From: Dietzia sp. JS16-p6b
GTDB lineage: Bacteria; Actinomycetota; Actinomycetes; Mycobacteriales; Mycobacteriaceae
Direction: 5' to 3'
Length of the DNA stretch: 64,000 nt
Assembly (NCBI RefSeq): GCF_003052165.1
Contig: NZ_CP024869.1
Coordinates: 124,001-188,000, forward strand
Under the pieces are notes generated by a model. The model had not been told where the DNA came from and searched no databases. It worked only from the letters and a program-made list of their open reading frames with translations. Position numbers and translations under genes: made by a program. Shown here piece after piece: positions 41,621-50,262 of this stretch. The stretch's first letter is position 1; every line of letters begins with the position of its first letter.

Positions 41621-42904
41621 ATGAAGTCCAAGACGCTACGCAGCGGGGTGGCCGGTCTGGCGGCCGTCGCCCTGGTCCTGTCGGGCTGTGGTCGCGACGA
41701 CGCCTCCGACACCGAGGTCGCCGGGATCACCGACGAGCCGTGCCCGAACGCGGTCGACGAGTCGAACGGCTGCATCTACCTGGGTGCGGTCACCGACCTG
41801 ACGGGCCCGTTCTCCCCGGTCGGCGCCCCGATGATCGAGGGCGCGCAGGCCTACTGGCAGAACGTCAACGAGAACGGGGGCATCGACGGCTACGAGGTCG
41901 ACATGGTGACCCACGTTCGCGACAGCGGCTACAACGAGACCACGCACTCCCAGGAGTACCGGGAGATCAGGGATCAGATCCTGGTGCTGGCGCACTCGCT
42001 GGGCACGGCCCACACCAATGGCATCCTCGATGACACCCGGCAGCAGAACATCCTGGCGGTTCCCGCCTCGCTGGGGTCGAACTGGCTCTTCGAGGACGGC
42101 GTGCTGGAGTTCGGTACCAGCTACTGCGCCGAGGCCATGAACATGGTCGACTACGCCGTCGACGAGCTCGACGCCACGAGCGTCGGGATGGTGCACTTCC
42201 CCGGTGACTACGGCGACGACGCGGCCAACGGGGCGGAGATCGCCGCCGAGGAGCGCGACATCGAGTTCACGCGGTACACCACGGCGCCCGGCGGCACCGA
42301 CGAGCAGACCGCGGTGATCCAGCGGATCCTGGCCGACCGTCCGGACGTCGTCCTGCTCGCCACCAGCGCGATCGAGACCGGCGCCATCGTGGGTGCGACC
42401 GTCGCGCAGGGGTACGAGGGCCAGTTCATCGGCGCCACGCCCACCTGGAGCGCGGGGCTGATGGGGAGCCAGGCGGCTCCCGCGCTGGAAGCCCGGTACC
42501 GGGGCGCCGCCACCGTCGCGCCCTGGGGATACGACTCCGAGGGTCACAACGAGATGCGCGAGTTCGCCGAGTCCATCGGGGCCGAGCCCAACGACTGGTT
42601 CGTGCTGGGATGGGCCGCCCAGACCGTCATCCGCGGTCTGCTCCAGCAGGCCATCGAGAACGACGACCTCACCCGGGCCGGGGTCTTCGAGACCGCCGAC
42701 CAGCTGACCGGGTTGGACACCGACGGCATGTTCGCCGAGGGCGCAGGTGACTACTCGGGTGACGTCAACGAGCACGCGTCGCGCTCGACCATCTTCAACC
42801 GGATCGAGGCGGGCAGCCCGACGGGTCTGGTCCTGGAGGAGGAATGGTACGAGGGGCCGACCGCGGCGGACTTCGAGTTCACCGAGGCGTGCTACCTCAT
42901 GTGA
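41621..42904 (+). CDS. Branched-chain-type ABC importer substrate-binding lipoprotein
   Basis: A 427-residue exported binding protein with a lipobox LVLSGC (lipidated Cys23). The mature part is a type I periplasmic-binding fold (YLGAVTDLTGPFSPVGAPMIEGAQAY is split by the binding cleft further on). Cys41, Cys51 and additional cysteines late in the chain suggest disulfides. It lies 46 bp after livM with GAGGAG before ATG 41621. Being last in the operon with its own site suits higher expression of the binding protein. The ligand is unknown; the acyl-CoA synthetase in the operon suggests a carboxylate. Confidence 0.9.
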   Translation: MKSKTLRSGVAGLAAVALVLSGCGRDDASDTEVAGITDEPCPNAVDESNGCIYLGAVTDLTGPFSPVGAPMIEGAQAYWQNVNENGGIDGYEVDMVTHVRDSGYNETTHSQEYREIRDQILVLAHSLGTAHTNGILDDTRQQNILAVPASLGSNWLFEDGVLEFGTSYCAEAMNMVDYAVDELDATSVGMVHFPGDYGDDAANGAEIAAEERDIEFTRYTTAPGGTDEQTAVIQRILADRPDVVLLATSAIETGAIVGATVAQGYEGQFIGATPTWSAGLMGSQAAPALEARYRGAATVAPWGYDSEGHNEMREFAESIGAEPNDWFVLGWAAQTVIRGLLQQAIENDDLTRAGVFETADQLTGLDTDGMFAEGAGDYSGDVNEHASRSTIFNRIEAGSPTGLVLEEEWYEGPTAADFEFTEACYLM

Positions 42905-42919
42905 CCGAACGCGCTCGGT

Positions 42920-44383
42920 TCAGCTGACGCGAGCCGCCCGTCGACCACCGTCGACGGGCGGCGCGCTGTGCACGCGGGCGACCTCGGCCGCGAACCTCGC
43001 GGCCAGTGCGGGGTGCCCGGCCCAGTGGGTGTGGAGGTACGAGGCGTGCAGGGTGGGGGTCGCGAACCCCTCGACCCGGTCGCCCCAGGTCCACGCCGCG
43101 GACGCGCCCGCGCCAGATGTGCCCGCACCGGAGCCCGGGGTGACCGTGGTGCGGTGGAACTCGTGGCCGGTGACCTCGGTGCCCGCCACGGTGAGGAGGT
43201 TCGTCGACCCCGCGGTGACGCGGCGGTAGCCCAGCGTGAGGCGCGGGGACATGGCCGCGTCCGCCGGCACCGCCCCGATCATCGGGGCGCCGTCGAGGGT
43301 GCGACAGAGGTAGAGCAGTCCCGCGCACTCGGCCACGGTGGGCACACCGGCGCCGAGGGCGGTCCGCAGCGCCGTGAGCATCGGCCGGTTGGCGGCCAGT
43401 CCCGCCGCATGCACCTCCGGGAACCCGCCGCCGAGGTAGACGCCGGCGGTGCCCTCGGGCAGTGCGGAGTCGGCCAGTGGGTCGAAGACGGCCACGTCGC
43501 ACCCCGCGGCGTCGAGCAGCTCGACCGTCTCAGCGTAACGGAAGGTGAAGGCGCGGCCTCCCGCCACGGCGACGACCGGACGACGTGGCCCGGACAGTGC
43601 CAGTGCCGGCGGACCCGAGTCGGGCAGGCCCCCGACCAGTGCCTCCTCCGCGGACCAGGCCGGACCGGCCAGTGGCGGCGCCGCGTGGGCCAGGCGCATC
43701 ACCGCGTCCAGGTCCACCGAGTCGGCGAGGCGGTCCGCGAGGTGGTCGAGGCTACCGGCGGCTCCCGGTCGCTCCGCCGCCGGGACCAGGCCGAGGTGAC
43801 GGGACGGCGCGGTGACCTCGTCGTCCCGGCTCAGCACCCCGAGCACGGGGATCCCCAGCGGCTCCAGGGCGCGGCGTACCTCATCCGAGTGGCGGAGAGA
43901 CCCGGCCTTGTTGAGGATCACCCCGCCGATGCGGACGGAGGGGTCGAACGTCGCCATGCCCAGCACCACGGCGGCGATGCTGCGCGAGGCGTGGGAGATG
44001 TCGACCACCAGCAGCACCGGGGTGTCGGTGAGGCCGGCGACGTGGGCGGTGGAGGAGAAGCCGTCGCCGCCGATCTGGCCGTCGTACAGGCCCATCACGC
44101 CCTCGATCACGGCGACGTCGGCCGGGCGCGGCGCGGCCTGCGCCCCGTGGAGCAGCAGGGGAACGATCGCGTCCTCGCCGACCAGATGCGGGTCGAGGTT
44201 GCGGCCCGGTCGTCCGGTGGCGAGCTCGTGATATCCCGGGTCGATGTAGTCGGGCCCCACCTTGTGGCCCGAGACCGTGAGGCCCCTGCGCCGCAGCGCC
44301 GCCATGAGCCCGGTGGCGACGGTGGTCTTGCCGTGACCCGACGCCGGCGCCGCCACCACGAGCCGGGGCAGGTGCGTCACCAT
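42920..44383 (-). CDS. cobB: Cobyrinate (hydrogenobyrinate) a,c-diamide synthase
   Basis: A 487-residue ATP- and glutamine-dependent amidotransferase acting on the a and c carboxylates of the corrin ring. The ATPase part begins APASGHGKTTVATGL and contains KVGPDYIDPGYH; the C-terminal glutaminase includes VAECAGLLYLC, with the nucleophilic Cys, and a final histidine in ASYLHTHWAGHP. Residues about 425-440 contain a Ser/Gly/Ala insert. ATG 44383 or GTG 44380 could be the start; both overlap the cobO stop, so translation is coupled. Confidence 0.94.
   Translation of the reverse strand: MVTHLPRLVVAAPASGHGKTTVATGLMAALRRRGLTVSGHKVGPDYIDPGYHELATGRPGRNLDPHLVGEDAIVPLLLHGAQAAPRPADVAVIEGVMGLYDGQIGGDGFSSTAHVAGLTDTPVLLVVDISHASRSIAAVVLGMATFDPSVRIGGVILNKAGSLRHSDEVRRALEPLGIPVLGVLSRDDEVTAPSRHLGLVPAAERPGAAGSLDHLADRLADSVDLDAVMRLAHAAPPLAGPAWSAEEALVGGLPDSGPPALALSGPRRPVVAVAGGRAFTFRYAETVELLDAAGCDVAVFDPLADSALPEGTAGVYLGGGFPEVHAAGLAANRPMLTALRTALGAGVPTVAECAGLLYLCRTLDGAPMIGAVPADAAMSPRLTLGYRRVTAGSTNLLTVAGTEVTGHEFHRTTVTPGSGAGTSGAGASAAWTWGDRVEGFATPTLHASYLHTHWAGHPALAARFAAEVARVHSAPPVDGGRRAARVS
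42933..42962. terminator. Perfect 13-bp hairpin inside the 3' end of cobB
   Basis: GCCGCCCGTCGAC (42933-42945) and GTCGACGGGCGGC (42950-42962) pair completely around a CACC loop. It is 28 bases past the binding-protein stop on the plus strand but within the last codons of cobB on the minus strand. It probably terminates the importer operon, and possibly the cob transcript. Confidence 0.65.
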
Positions 44384-44991
44384 TCGATCCCCCTCTGCCC
44401 CTTCTGGCCGGCGTCCATCGGGTGCTTGACCTTGGTCATCTCGGTCACCAGGTCGGCGGCGTCGAGCAGCCGGGGGTCGGCGTCGCGGCCGGTGATCACC
44501 ACGTGCTGACGACCGGGCCGCGACGTCAGCGTCTCCACCACGTCCTCGACGTCCACCCACCCCCATTTCATGGGATAGGTGAACTCGTCGAGCAGGTAGA
44601 GGTCGTGTCGCTCGACGGCCAGCCGGCGCGTGATCTCCGCCCAGCCCTCGGCGGCGTCGGCGGCGTGGTCCTCCTCGGTGCCGTCCTTGCGCGACCAGGA
44701 CCAGCCGGAGCCCATCTTGTGCCATTCGACGGGCCCGCCCTCACCGGTCTCGGCGTGCAGTCGGGCGAGGCGCTCCATCACGGTCTGTTCGCCGATGCGC
44801 CACTTGGCGGACTTGACGAACTGGAACACCCCGATGTCCCAGCCCTGGTTCCACGCGCGCATGGCCAGGCCGAACGCGGCGGTGGACTTCCCCTTGCCGG
44901 GCCCGGTGTGGACCATGATCAGGGGTTTGTTGCGGCGTTGCCGGGTGCTCAGCCCGTCGTCGGGCACGCGGGTCGGTTGTCCCTGCGGCAT
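44377..44991 (-). CDS. cobO: Corrinoid adenosyltransferase
   Basis: A 204-residue CobA/CobO-type enzyme that transfers the 5'-deoxyadenosyl group from ATP to the reduced cobalt of cobyrinic acid diamide. The P-loop is TGPGKGKST (29-37), followed by GLAMRAWNQGWDIGVFQFVKS split over the first helix, LLDEFTYPM and the GRDADPRLLDAADLVTEM block. The ATG overlaps the chelatase-like stop by one base; its stop overlaps cobB. All three genes lie behind the B12 riboswitch. Confidence 0.95.
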   Translation of the reverse strand: MPQGQPTRVPDDGLSTRQRRNKPLIMVHTGPGKGKSTAAFGLAMRAWNQGWDIGVFQFVKSAKWRIGEQTVMERLARLHAETGEGGPVEWHKMGSGWSWSRKDGTEEDHAADAAEGWAEITRRLAVERHDLYLLDEFTYPMKWGWVDVEDVVETLTSRPGRQHVVITGRDADPRLLDAADLVTEMTKVKHPMDAGQKGQRGIEW

Positions 44992-47141
44992 CAGGCCACC
45001 TCTCCCTCGGGGTGTGCGGGGCTCTGTCGCGCGGCCGTGCGGGTCCGGACGGTGTCGGTCAGCCCCTCGGCCGTCACCTCGCCCAGCGGGATGTGTTCGG
45101 CGCCCAGGTGGGCGGCGAGTTCGGAGGCCAGGCCCATGCGGAACCGACCGCTCTCGCAGTCCACCACCACCGACGCCACCGGTAGGGAGGCCAGCCCGGC
45201 CGCCGCGGCGTGGGACCGGGCGAGGGCGTCCGGGCCGTGGGTGGCGCGGCCGTCGGTGACGACGACGACGAGGGGTCTGCGCTGCGGATCGCGGACCCGG
45301 GCGATGCGGAGCACCTCGGCGGTCGTGAGCAGGCCCTCCGCCAGTGGGGTCCGACCGCCGGCCGGCAGCTCCGCCAGGCGGGCGGCGGCCACGTCCACCG
45401 AGGAGGTGGGCGGCAGCGCGATCTGCGCGCCGGACCCGCGGAAGGTCACCAGTCCCACCGTATCGCGGCGGCGGTAGGCATCCATCAGCAGGGAGAGGAT
45501 GGCGGTCTTGACCTGCTCCATGCGGGTGCGAGCGGCCATCGAACCGGAGGCGTCCACGCAGAACAGCACCAGGTTGGCCTCCCTGCCCTCCCGCACCGCC
45601 GAGCGCAGGTCTCGGGTGGACAGGAGCAGTCGCCCGCCGTCGAGCACCGGCTGCCGCCCGCGCGCGGCCTGGCGGGGCGCGGCGGCGCGGATGGTGGCGG
45701 GCAGGTGGACGTCGGAACCGGTGAACCCCGTCGAGCCCGTCCGGCGGCCGGTCGTGGTGATCGCGCGGGACCGGCGGCCGGAGACTCCGTGGCCCGTCCC
45801 TGCGACGGTCAGCAGCCGCGTCCGGTACGGGTCCGAACCCGCCGTGACCGTCCCCGGCTCGGTCGTCGCGCCGCCCGGGCGGCCGTCCGCGCCGGAATCT
45901 GCGACGGCGTCGGTGTCAGAACTGGCCCCGGTGCTGTCGACCGCCTCCGGGCTCGGCCCATCGGATTGCGCATCCGGCTCGGGATGTCCGCCGTCCCCCG
46001 CGGAGGCGGCGGGGTCGGCGTCCTGCCGGCCGGCCGTGGCATCGCCCGCGGTGTCGTCGTCCCGGGGCTGGGGGTCGCGTTGGGGGTCGCGTTGGGGGTC
46101 GGGCTGGGTATCGGGGTCGGGGTCGGGCTCGTCGTCGTCGCCCAGCAGGCGGTCGAGGAGGTCCTCGTCGAGCCCCGGGGCGTCGAACGGTGCGCGTCGA
46201 CGGCGGTGGGGCAGCGCCATGCGAGCGGCGACGCGGATGTCGGCGCGGGTGATCCGGTCCCGCCCCTCCCAGGCGGCGTGGGCGGCGGCCGTGCGCGCGG
46301 TGACGATGTCGGCGCGCATGCCGTCGACGTCGAAGCCGGCGCAGACGGTCGCGATCGTCGTGAGCGCCCAGTCGGTGAGCTCGATGCCGCCCACGCGCTC
46401 CCGGGCGGCGACGATCCGCTCACGCAGGGCCAGCTCCTCCGTCGCGAAGGTCGCGCGGAAGCCGTCCGGGTCGGAGTCGAAGGCGACCCGGCGACGGATG
46501 ACCTCGGCCCTCAGCTCCGCCTCCCGCGGGGCGGAGACCTCCACGGTGAGGCCGAAGCGGTCGAGCAGCTGGGGCCGGAGCTCGCCCTCCTCGGGATTCA
46601 TGGTGCCGATCAGCACGAAGCGGGCGGCGTGTTCCACCGACACCCCGTCGCGCTCGACGGTCACCCGTCCCATCGCGGCGGCGTCGAGGAGCTGGTCCAC
46701 CACGTGGTCGTGGAGCAGGTTGACCTCGTCCACGTAGAGCAGTCCGCGATGCGCGCGGGCCAGCAGGCCGGGCTCGAAGGCGGTCACTCCCTCGCTCAGG
46801 GCCTTCTCCAGGTGCAGGGACCCGGCGATGCGGTCCTCGGTCGCGCCGATCGGCAGCTCGACCAGGCGGACCGGTCGGTGCTCGGTGGGCGCGTCGTGGG
46901 GGATCGGCCCGTCGGGGGTGTCGCCGCCACGGTCGGCGGGCGCGCTGGAGAACCTGTCGCCGGTCACCACCTCGATCTGCGGCAGGATCCCCGCGAGCGC
47001 ACGCACCATCGTGGACTTGGCGGTGCCCTTCTCGCCGCGGATCAACACGCCGCCGACCGACGGTGAGACCGCGTTCAGCAGCAGGGCCAGCGCCATGTCG
47101 TCCGAACCGACGACGGCGCTGAAGGGGTAGTGCAGTGGCAT
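44991..47141 (-). CDS. ChlI-ChlD-type fused chelatase subunit, probable cobaltochelatase component
   Basis: A 716-residue fusion of an AAA+ ATPase (Walker A GEKGTAKST at 36-44; LLYVDEVNLL at about 134-143; sensor GTMNPEEGELRPQLLDRFG) and a C-terminal von Willebrand A domain with the MIDAS motif DASGS (530-534). Between them lies a roughly 120-residue acidic, Pro-rich linker with short repeats (PDPD, RDPQRDPQ). Magnesium chelatases use ChlI and ChlD as motor subunits; with cobO and cobB downstream and a B12 riboswitch upstream, a cobalt-insertion role is most likely. The large porphyrin/corrin-binding subunit (CobN) is not in the window. Confidence 0.9.
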   Translation of the reverse strand: MPLHYPFSAVVGSDDMALALLLNAVSPSVGGVLIRGEKGTAKSTMVRALAGILPQIEVVTGDRFSSAPADRGGDTPDGPIPHDAPTEHRPVRLVELPIGATEDRIAGSLHLEKALSEGVTAFEPGLLARAHRGLLYVDEVNLLHDHVVDQLLDAAAMGRVTVERDGVSVEHAARFVLIGTMNPEEGELRPQLLDRFGLTVEVSAPREAELRAEVIRRRVAFDSDPDGFRATFATEELALRERIVAARERVGGIELTDWALTTIATVCAGFDVDGMRADIVTARTAAAHAAWEGRDRITRADIRVAARMALPHRRRRAPFDAPGLDEDLLDRLLGDDDEPDPDPDTQPDPQRDPQRDPQPRDDDTAGDATAGRQDADPAASAGDGGHPEPDAQSDGPSPEAVDSTGASSDTDAVADSGADGRPGGATTEPGTVTAGSDPYRTRLLTVAGTGHGVSGRRSRAITTTGRRTGSTGFTGSDVHLPATIRAAAPRQAARGRQPVLDGGRLLLSTRDLRSAVREGREANLVLFCVDASGSMAARTRMEQVKTAILSLLMDAYRRRDTVGLVTFRGSGAQIALPPTSSVDVAAARLAELPAGGRTPLAEGLLTTAEVLRIARVRDPQRRPLVVVVTDGRATHGPDALARSHAAAAGLASLPVASVVVDCESGRFRMGLASELAAHLGAEHIPLGEVTAEGLTDTVRTRTAARQSPAHPEGEVA

Positions 47142-47172
47142 GGGGGCTCCCGCTCTCGTCTGCCAGGCTGGT

Positions 47173-47340
47173 CAGCGCGAGGCCGGTCTCCGGACTTCCC
47201 GGCTCATCTCGAGCGGTCGCGCTGGACGCGATCGCCTGAGAGGCCGGGTTACCGTAGCGGGCCCTGTGCCGGATTCTCACCGGCTTCCCTGATTCTCCCC
47301 TCCGCACCGCCCGGGGCGGGTCGTGGGGCACCTCGTGCTG
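47173..47340 (-). ncRNA. Cobalamin (AdoCbl) riboswitch
   Basis: On the minus strand the leader of the chelatase-cobO-cobB operon contains the conserved core AGCCGGTGAGAATCCGGCAC, then GGGCCCGCTACGGT (the B12-box-like central element), and ends with GTCCGGAGACCGGCC, a match to the CAGGAGACC region near the 3' strand. AGGTGCCCC near 47337-47325 begins the 5' strand. Binding of adenosylcobalamin is expected to repress the operon, either by attenuation or by blocking the ribosome site at about 47150. Boundaries are approximate. Confidence 0.9.
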
Positions 47341-47425
47341 TGGGGGTGTAGTTGTCTCTTCAAGGGCGAGGCTACCCAGCGTCCTCGCGTTCCGGGCGGT
47401 CGGGCTCGGCGGGCGGGTTCGACGG

Positions 47426-47431
47426 TAGGGT
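47426..47431 (+). promoter_or_regulatory. -10 box of a leaderless cobL promoter
   Basis: TAGGGT lies eight bases before ATG 47440. A leaderless cobL-cobM message could not carry a riboswitch of its own. Confidence 0.5.
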
Positions 47432-47439
47432 TCCGCGTC

Positions 47440-48684
47440 ATGAACGGACAGGTGGTCGTGGTGGGGATCGGCGGTGACGGCTGGGCCGGTCTCGACGAGG
47501 CCCGTCGCCGCGCCGTCCTGGGCGCCGACGTCCTGCTGGGCGGGGAGCGGCACCTGGCGATGCTGCCCCCCGAGGTGACCGCCGAACGCGAGCCGTGGCC
47601 TCGGCCGCTGCGCTCGGCGTTGCCCGAGGTTCTCGAGCGCTACGACGGTCGGTCGATCGTGGCCCTGGCCTCGGGTGACCCGCTGGTCGCCGGGGTGGCC
47701 ACGACGTTGATCGACCTGCTCGGCTCCGATCATGTGGAGGTGCTGCCGGCCGTGTCGTCGGTCGCGCTGGCCCGGGCCCGGATGCGGTGGCCCGCCGAGG
47801 CGACGGTGGTGCTGCGCGATCACCGGACCCTCGTGCGTGAGCTGGCGCCGGGACGGCGGGTGCTGGTGCTCTCCGAGGACCGCCACACGCCGTCTGCCGT
47901 CGCCGGGGTGCTGACCGGGGCGGGATTCGGGGACAGCGTGCTCACCGTGCTGTCGGATCTGGGGAACCCGGACGAGGCCCGTCAACGCTGTGTGGCACGC
48001 GACTGGGATCCGGGACGCGCGGCGCCCCAGCTGCACGTGCTGGCCGTGGAGTGCGTGGCCGGGCCCGCCGCGCGCCCGCTCGGGGTGGTTCCGGGGCTGC
48101 CCGACGACGCCTTCGAGAACGACGGCCAGCTCACCCGCCGCGACCTGCGTGCCTCGGCCCTCTCGCGGCTCGCACCGTCGGCCGGCGAACTGTTGTGGGA
48201 CGTGGGCGCCGGAGCAGGATCGGTGGGAATCGAGTGGATGCGCGCGCACCCGTCCTGTCGCACTGTGTCCGTAGAGGCCGATCCCGAGCGGGCCGCGCGC
48301 GTGGAGCGCAACGCCGCGCGGCTGGGGGTGCCGTCGCTGGAGGTCGTCCGGGGGCGCGCGCCGCAGGCTCTCGAGGGGCTTCCGCAGCCCGATGCGGTGT
48401 TCGTGGGTGGCGGAGGCACCGCGCCCGGGCTGCTGCGGCAGTGCTGGGAGGCGCTGCGTCCCGGCGGCAGACTGGTCGCGCACGCCGTGACGATCGAGAC
48501 GGAGCGGGTGCTCGTCGACGCCCGCGCGGAGTTCGGCGGTGAGCTCGTACGGTTCCACGTGGAACACGCCGACTCGATCGGCTCGTTCACCGGCTGGGCA
48601 CCCGCGCGGGCCGTGGTGCAGTGGTGTGCGATCACGCCGTTCGCCGCCGTGGCTGACCGCCGGGAGACAGGGGAGAGCTCGTGA
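47440..48684 (+). CDS. cobL: Precorrin-6Y C5,15-methyltransferase (decarboxylating)
   Basis: A 414-residue fusion of CbiE-like (about 1-200) and CbiT-like (about 205-414) methyltransferases. The N-terminal half has VVVGIGGDGWAGL and LASGDPLVAGVATTL; the C-terminal half has the SAM-binding LLWDVGAGAGSVGIEW and VFVGGGGTAPG. It methylates C-5 and C-15 of precorrin-6B and removes the acetate side chain at C-12. ATG 47440 follows a TAGGGT box. The stop overlaps the cobM start. Confidence 0.95.
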   Translation: MNGQVVVVGIGGDGWAGLDEARRRAVLGADVLLGGERHLAMLPPEVTAEREPWPRPLRSALPEVLERYDGRSIVALASGDPLVAGVATTLIDLLGSDHVEVLPAVSSVALARARMRWPAEATVVLRDHRTLVRELAPGRRVLVLSEDRHTPSAVAGVLTGAGFGDSVLTVLSDLGNPDEARQRCVARDWDPGRAAPQLHVLAVECVAGPAARPLGVVPGLPDDAFENDGQLTRRDLRASALSRLAPSAGELLWDVGAGAGSVGIEWMRAHPSCRTVSVEADPERAARVERNAARLGVPSLEVVRGRAPQALEGLPQPDAVFVGGGGTAPGLLRQCWEALRPGGRLVAHAVTIETERVLVDARAEFGGELVRFHVEHADSIGSFTGWAPARAVVQWCAITPFAAVADRRETGESS

Positions 48685-49448
48685 CCGTTCACTTCGTGGG
48701 CGCCGGCCCCGGCGCCGCCGACCTGCTCACCCTGCGTGCGGCTGCGGCTCTGGCCGCGGCGGACGTCTGCCTGTACGCGGGCACCTATCTGGACGACGGC
48801 GTGCTCGACCACTGCCGACCGGACGCGCGGTTGGTGGACACCCAGCACCTGGACCTGGACGGGATCATCGCGGAGATCGTGGCCGCCCACGCCGAGGGGC
48901 TCGAGGTGGTGCGGCTGTGCTCGGGTGACCCGTCGCTGTACTCGGCCCTGGCCGAGCAGACCCGTCGGCTCGATGCAGTCGGCGTGCCCTGGGACGTGGT
49001 GCCCGGCGTCCCGGCCTACGCCGCCGCCGCCGCGGAGCTAGGGGTCGAGCTGACGGTTCCCGAGGTGGTGCAGTCCGTCGTTCTGACCCGGGTCCAGGCC
49101 CGGTCGACGGCCATGCCGTCTTCTGAATCCCTGGAGAACTTCGCCGCGACCGGGGCGACGCTGGTGCTGCACCTGGCGATCACCCGGATCCGCGAGCTCG
49201 CCGAACGGTTGGTGCCCACGCACGGCGCGGAGTGCCCGGTCGCGGTGGTGGCCAACGCGAGCCGCCCGCACCGAGTGGAGCTGCGCGGCACTCTCGCCGA
49301 CATCGCCGACGCCGTCGAGGCCGCGGGCCTGCGGCAGGCCGCGGTGATCCTGGTGGGCCGGGCACTCGTGCGACCGGGAGAGGCGGAGTCCTGGTTGTAT
49401 GCCTCGGACCCGGAGAGGGAGTCGAAGCGGCGGCGCGTGGCGGGGTGA
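48681..49448 (+). CDS. cobM: Precorrin-4 C11-methyltransferase
   Basis: A 255-residue tetrapyrrole methylase with VHFVGAGPGAADLLTLRAA at the N-terminus, LCSGDPSLYSALAEQ and the VPGVPAYAAAAAELG block; it transfers a methyl group from SAM to C-11 of precorrin-4. GTG 48681 overlaps the cobL stop by four bases. The last 15 residues are charged. It is convergent with the TetR gene 62 bp downstream. Confidence 0.95.
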   Translation: MTVHFVGAGPGAADLLTLRAAAALAAADVCLYAGTYLDDGVLDHCRPDARLVDTQHLDLDGIIAEIVAAHAEGLEVVRLCSGDPSLYSALAEQTRRLDAVGVPWDVVPGVPAYAAAAAELGVELTVPEVVQSVVLTRVQARSTAMPSSESLENFAATGATLVLHLAITRIRELAERLVPTHGAECPVAVVANASRPHRVELRGTLADIADAVEAAGLRQAAVILVGRALVRPGEAESWLYASDPERESKRRRVAG

Positions 49449-49510
49449 CTCGGATCCACCGCGCGGCGACCACCCTAGCTCGGTCGGTCCGTGCCGCCGG
49501 ACGGAATGCT

Positions 49511-50209
49511 CTAGGCTCCCGGCCGCCGGCCGGTGTGCACGACCGCCAGGGCGGTATCGACGTCGAGGTCCGGGTCCAGGACGGCGGCGCCTCTGATCGC
49601 CGCGGACCCCACCTCGACGAGCCACTCCACGAGGTCGTCGACGGGAAGGCGGCAGCCTGTCCGCACCCAGTTCAACGAGGCTTCGTCCGCAGCCGCGATG
49701 ATCGTTCGGCCGACGAACTGGACGGTGGCGTCGTCGGCGTCGACCCCGACGAGCTCGGCCAGCATCTCGAGCGCTCGAGCGCGTCCTGCCTGCGACGCCT
49801 CCAGTACGTCCGCGTCCGGTGAGCGCCCCCCGGCGATCAGTCGCTGGGCGAGTTCCGGGTGATCGGCGACGTAGCACAGGTGCGCACGGAGGCCGGCTCG
49901 GATCGCGTCGGCGGGGTCGGTGTGGGCGCCCGCGGCGAACGCCGAGTCCATGTTCTCCACGAACCTGTCGAGAACCGCCCGGTACAACCCCTGCTTCGAC
50001 CCGAAGTGGTGGAACACCAGACCGTGCGCGACGCCTGCCCGTCGAGCGATCTCGGAGACCGTGACCGCGCTGTAGTCGCGTTCGGCGAACGTCTCGGCGG
50101 CCGCCTCGAGGACGCGACCGCGCGTCGCGACCTTGCGTTCGGCTCGTGACGTCGAGGCGCTGCGGGCGCCGGGGGCGTCCTCGGGGCGCGATCCGGCATC
50201 GCTGTTCAC
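49511..50209 (-). CDS. TetR family repressor of the adjacent catabolic cluster
   Basis: A 232-residue regulator. After a 25-residue charged tail, the helix-turn-helix is VTVSEIARRAGVAHGLVFHHF followed by GSKQGLYRAV; the C-terminal ligand-binding domain has no close relative that I recognise. GTG 50209 is supported by TACACT seven bases upstream. It is divergent from the FAH-fold gene, and the palindrome TTGACTGCCAGTCAA between them overlaps the predicted -35 of that gene, so it most likely represses the cluster until an aromatic or acyl-CoA effector appears. Effector unknown. Confidence 0.85.
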   Translation of the reverse strand: MNSDAGSRPEDAPGARSASTSRAERKVATRGRVLEAAAETFAERDYSAVTVSEIARRAGVAHGLVFHHFGSKQGLYRAVLDRFVENMDSAFAAGAHTDPADAIRAGLRAHLCYVADHPELAQRLIAGGRSPDADVLEASQAGRARALEMLAELVGVDADDATVQFVGRTIIAAADEASLNWVRTGCRLPVDDLVEWLVEVGSAAIRGAAVLDPDLDVDTALAVVHTGRRPGA

Positions 50210-50216
50210 GCCCCCG

Positions 50217-50222
50217 AGTGTA
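50217..50222 (-). promoter_or_regulatory. -10 box of a leaderless promoter for the TetR gene
   Basis: TACACT on the minus strand lies seven bases before GTG 50209 and fixes the start 24 codons inside the longest open frame. Confidence 0.5.
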
Positions 50223-50262
50223 CGAGAGGGGCCCGGCCGCCACTCTTTCTGACCGAAAGTCA

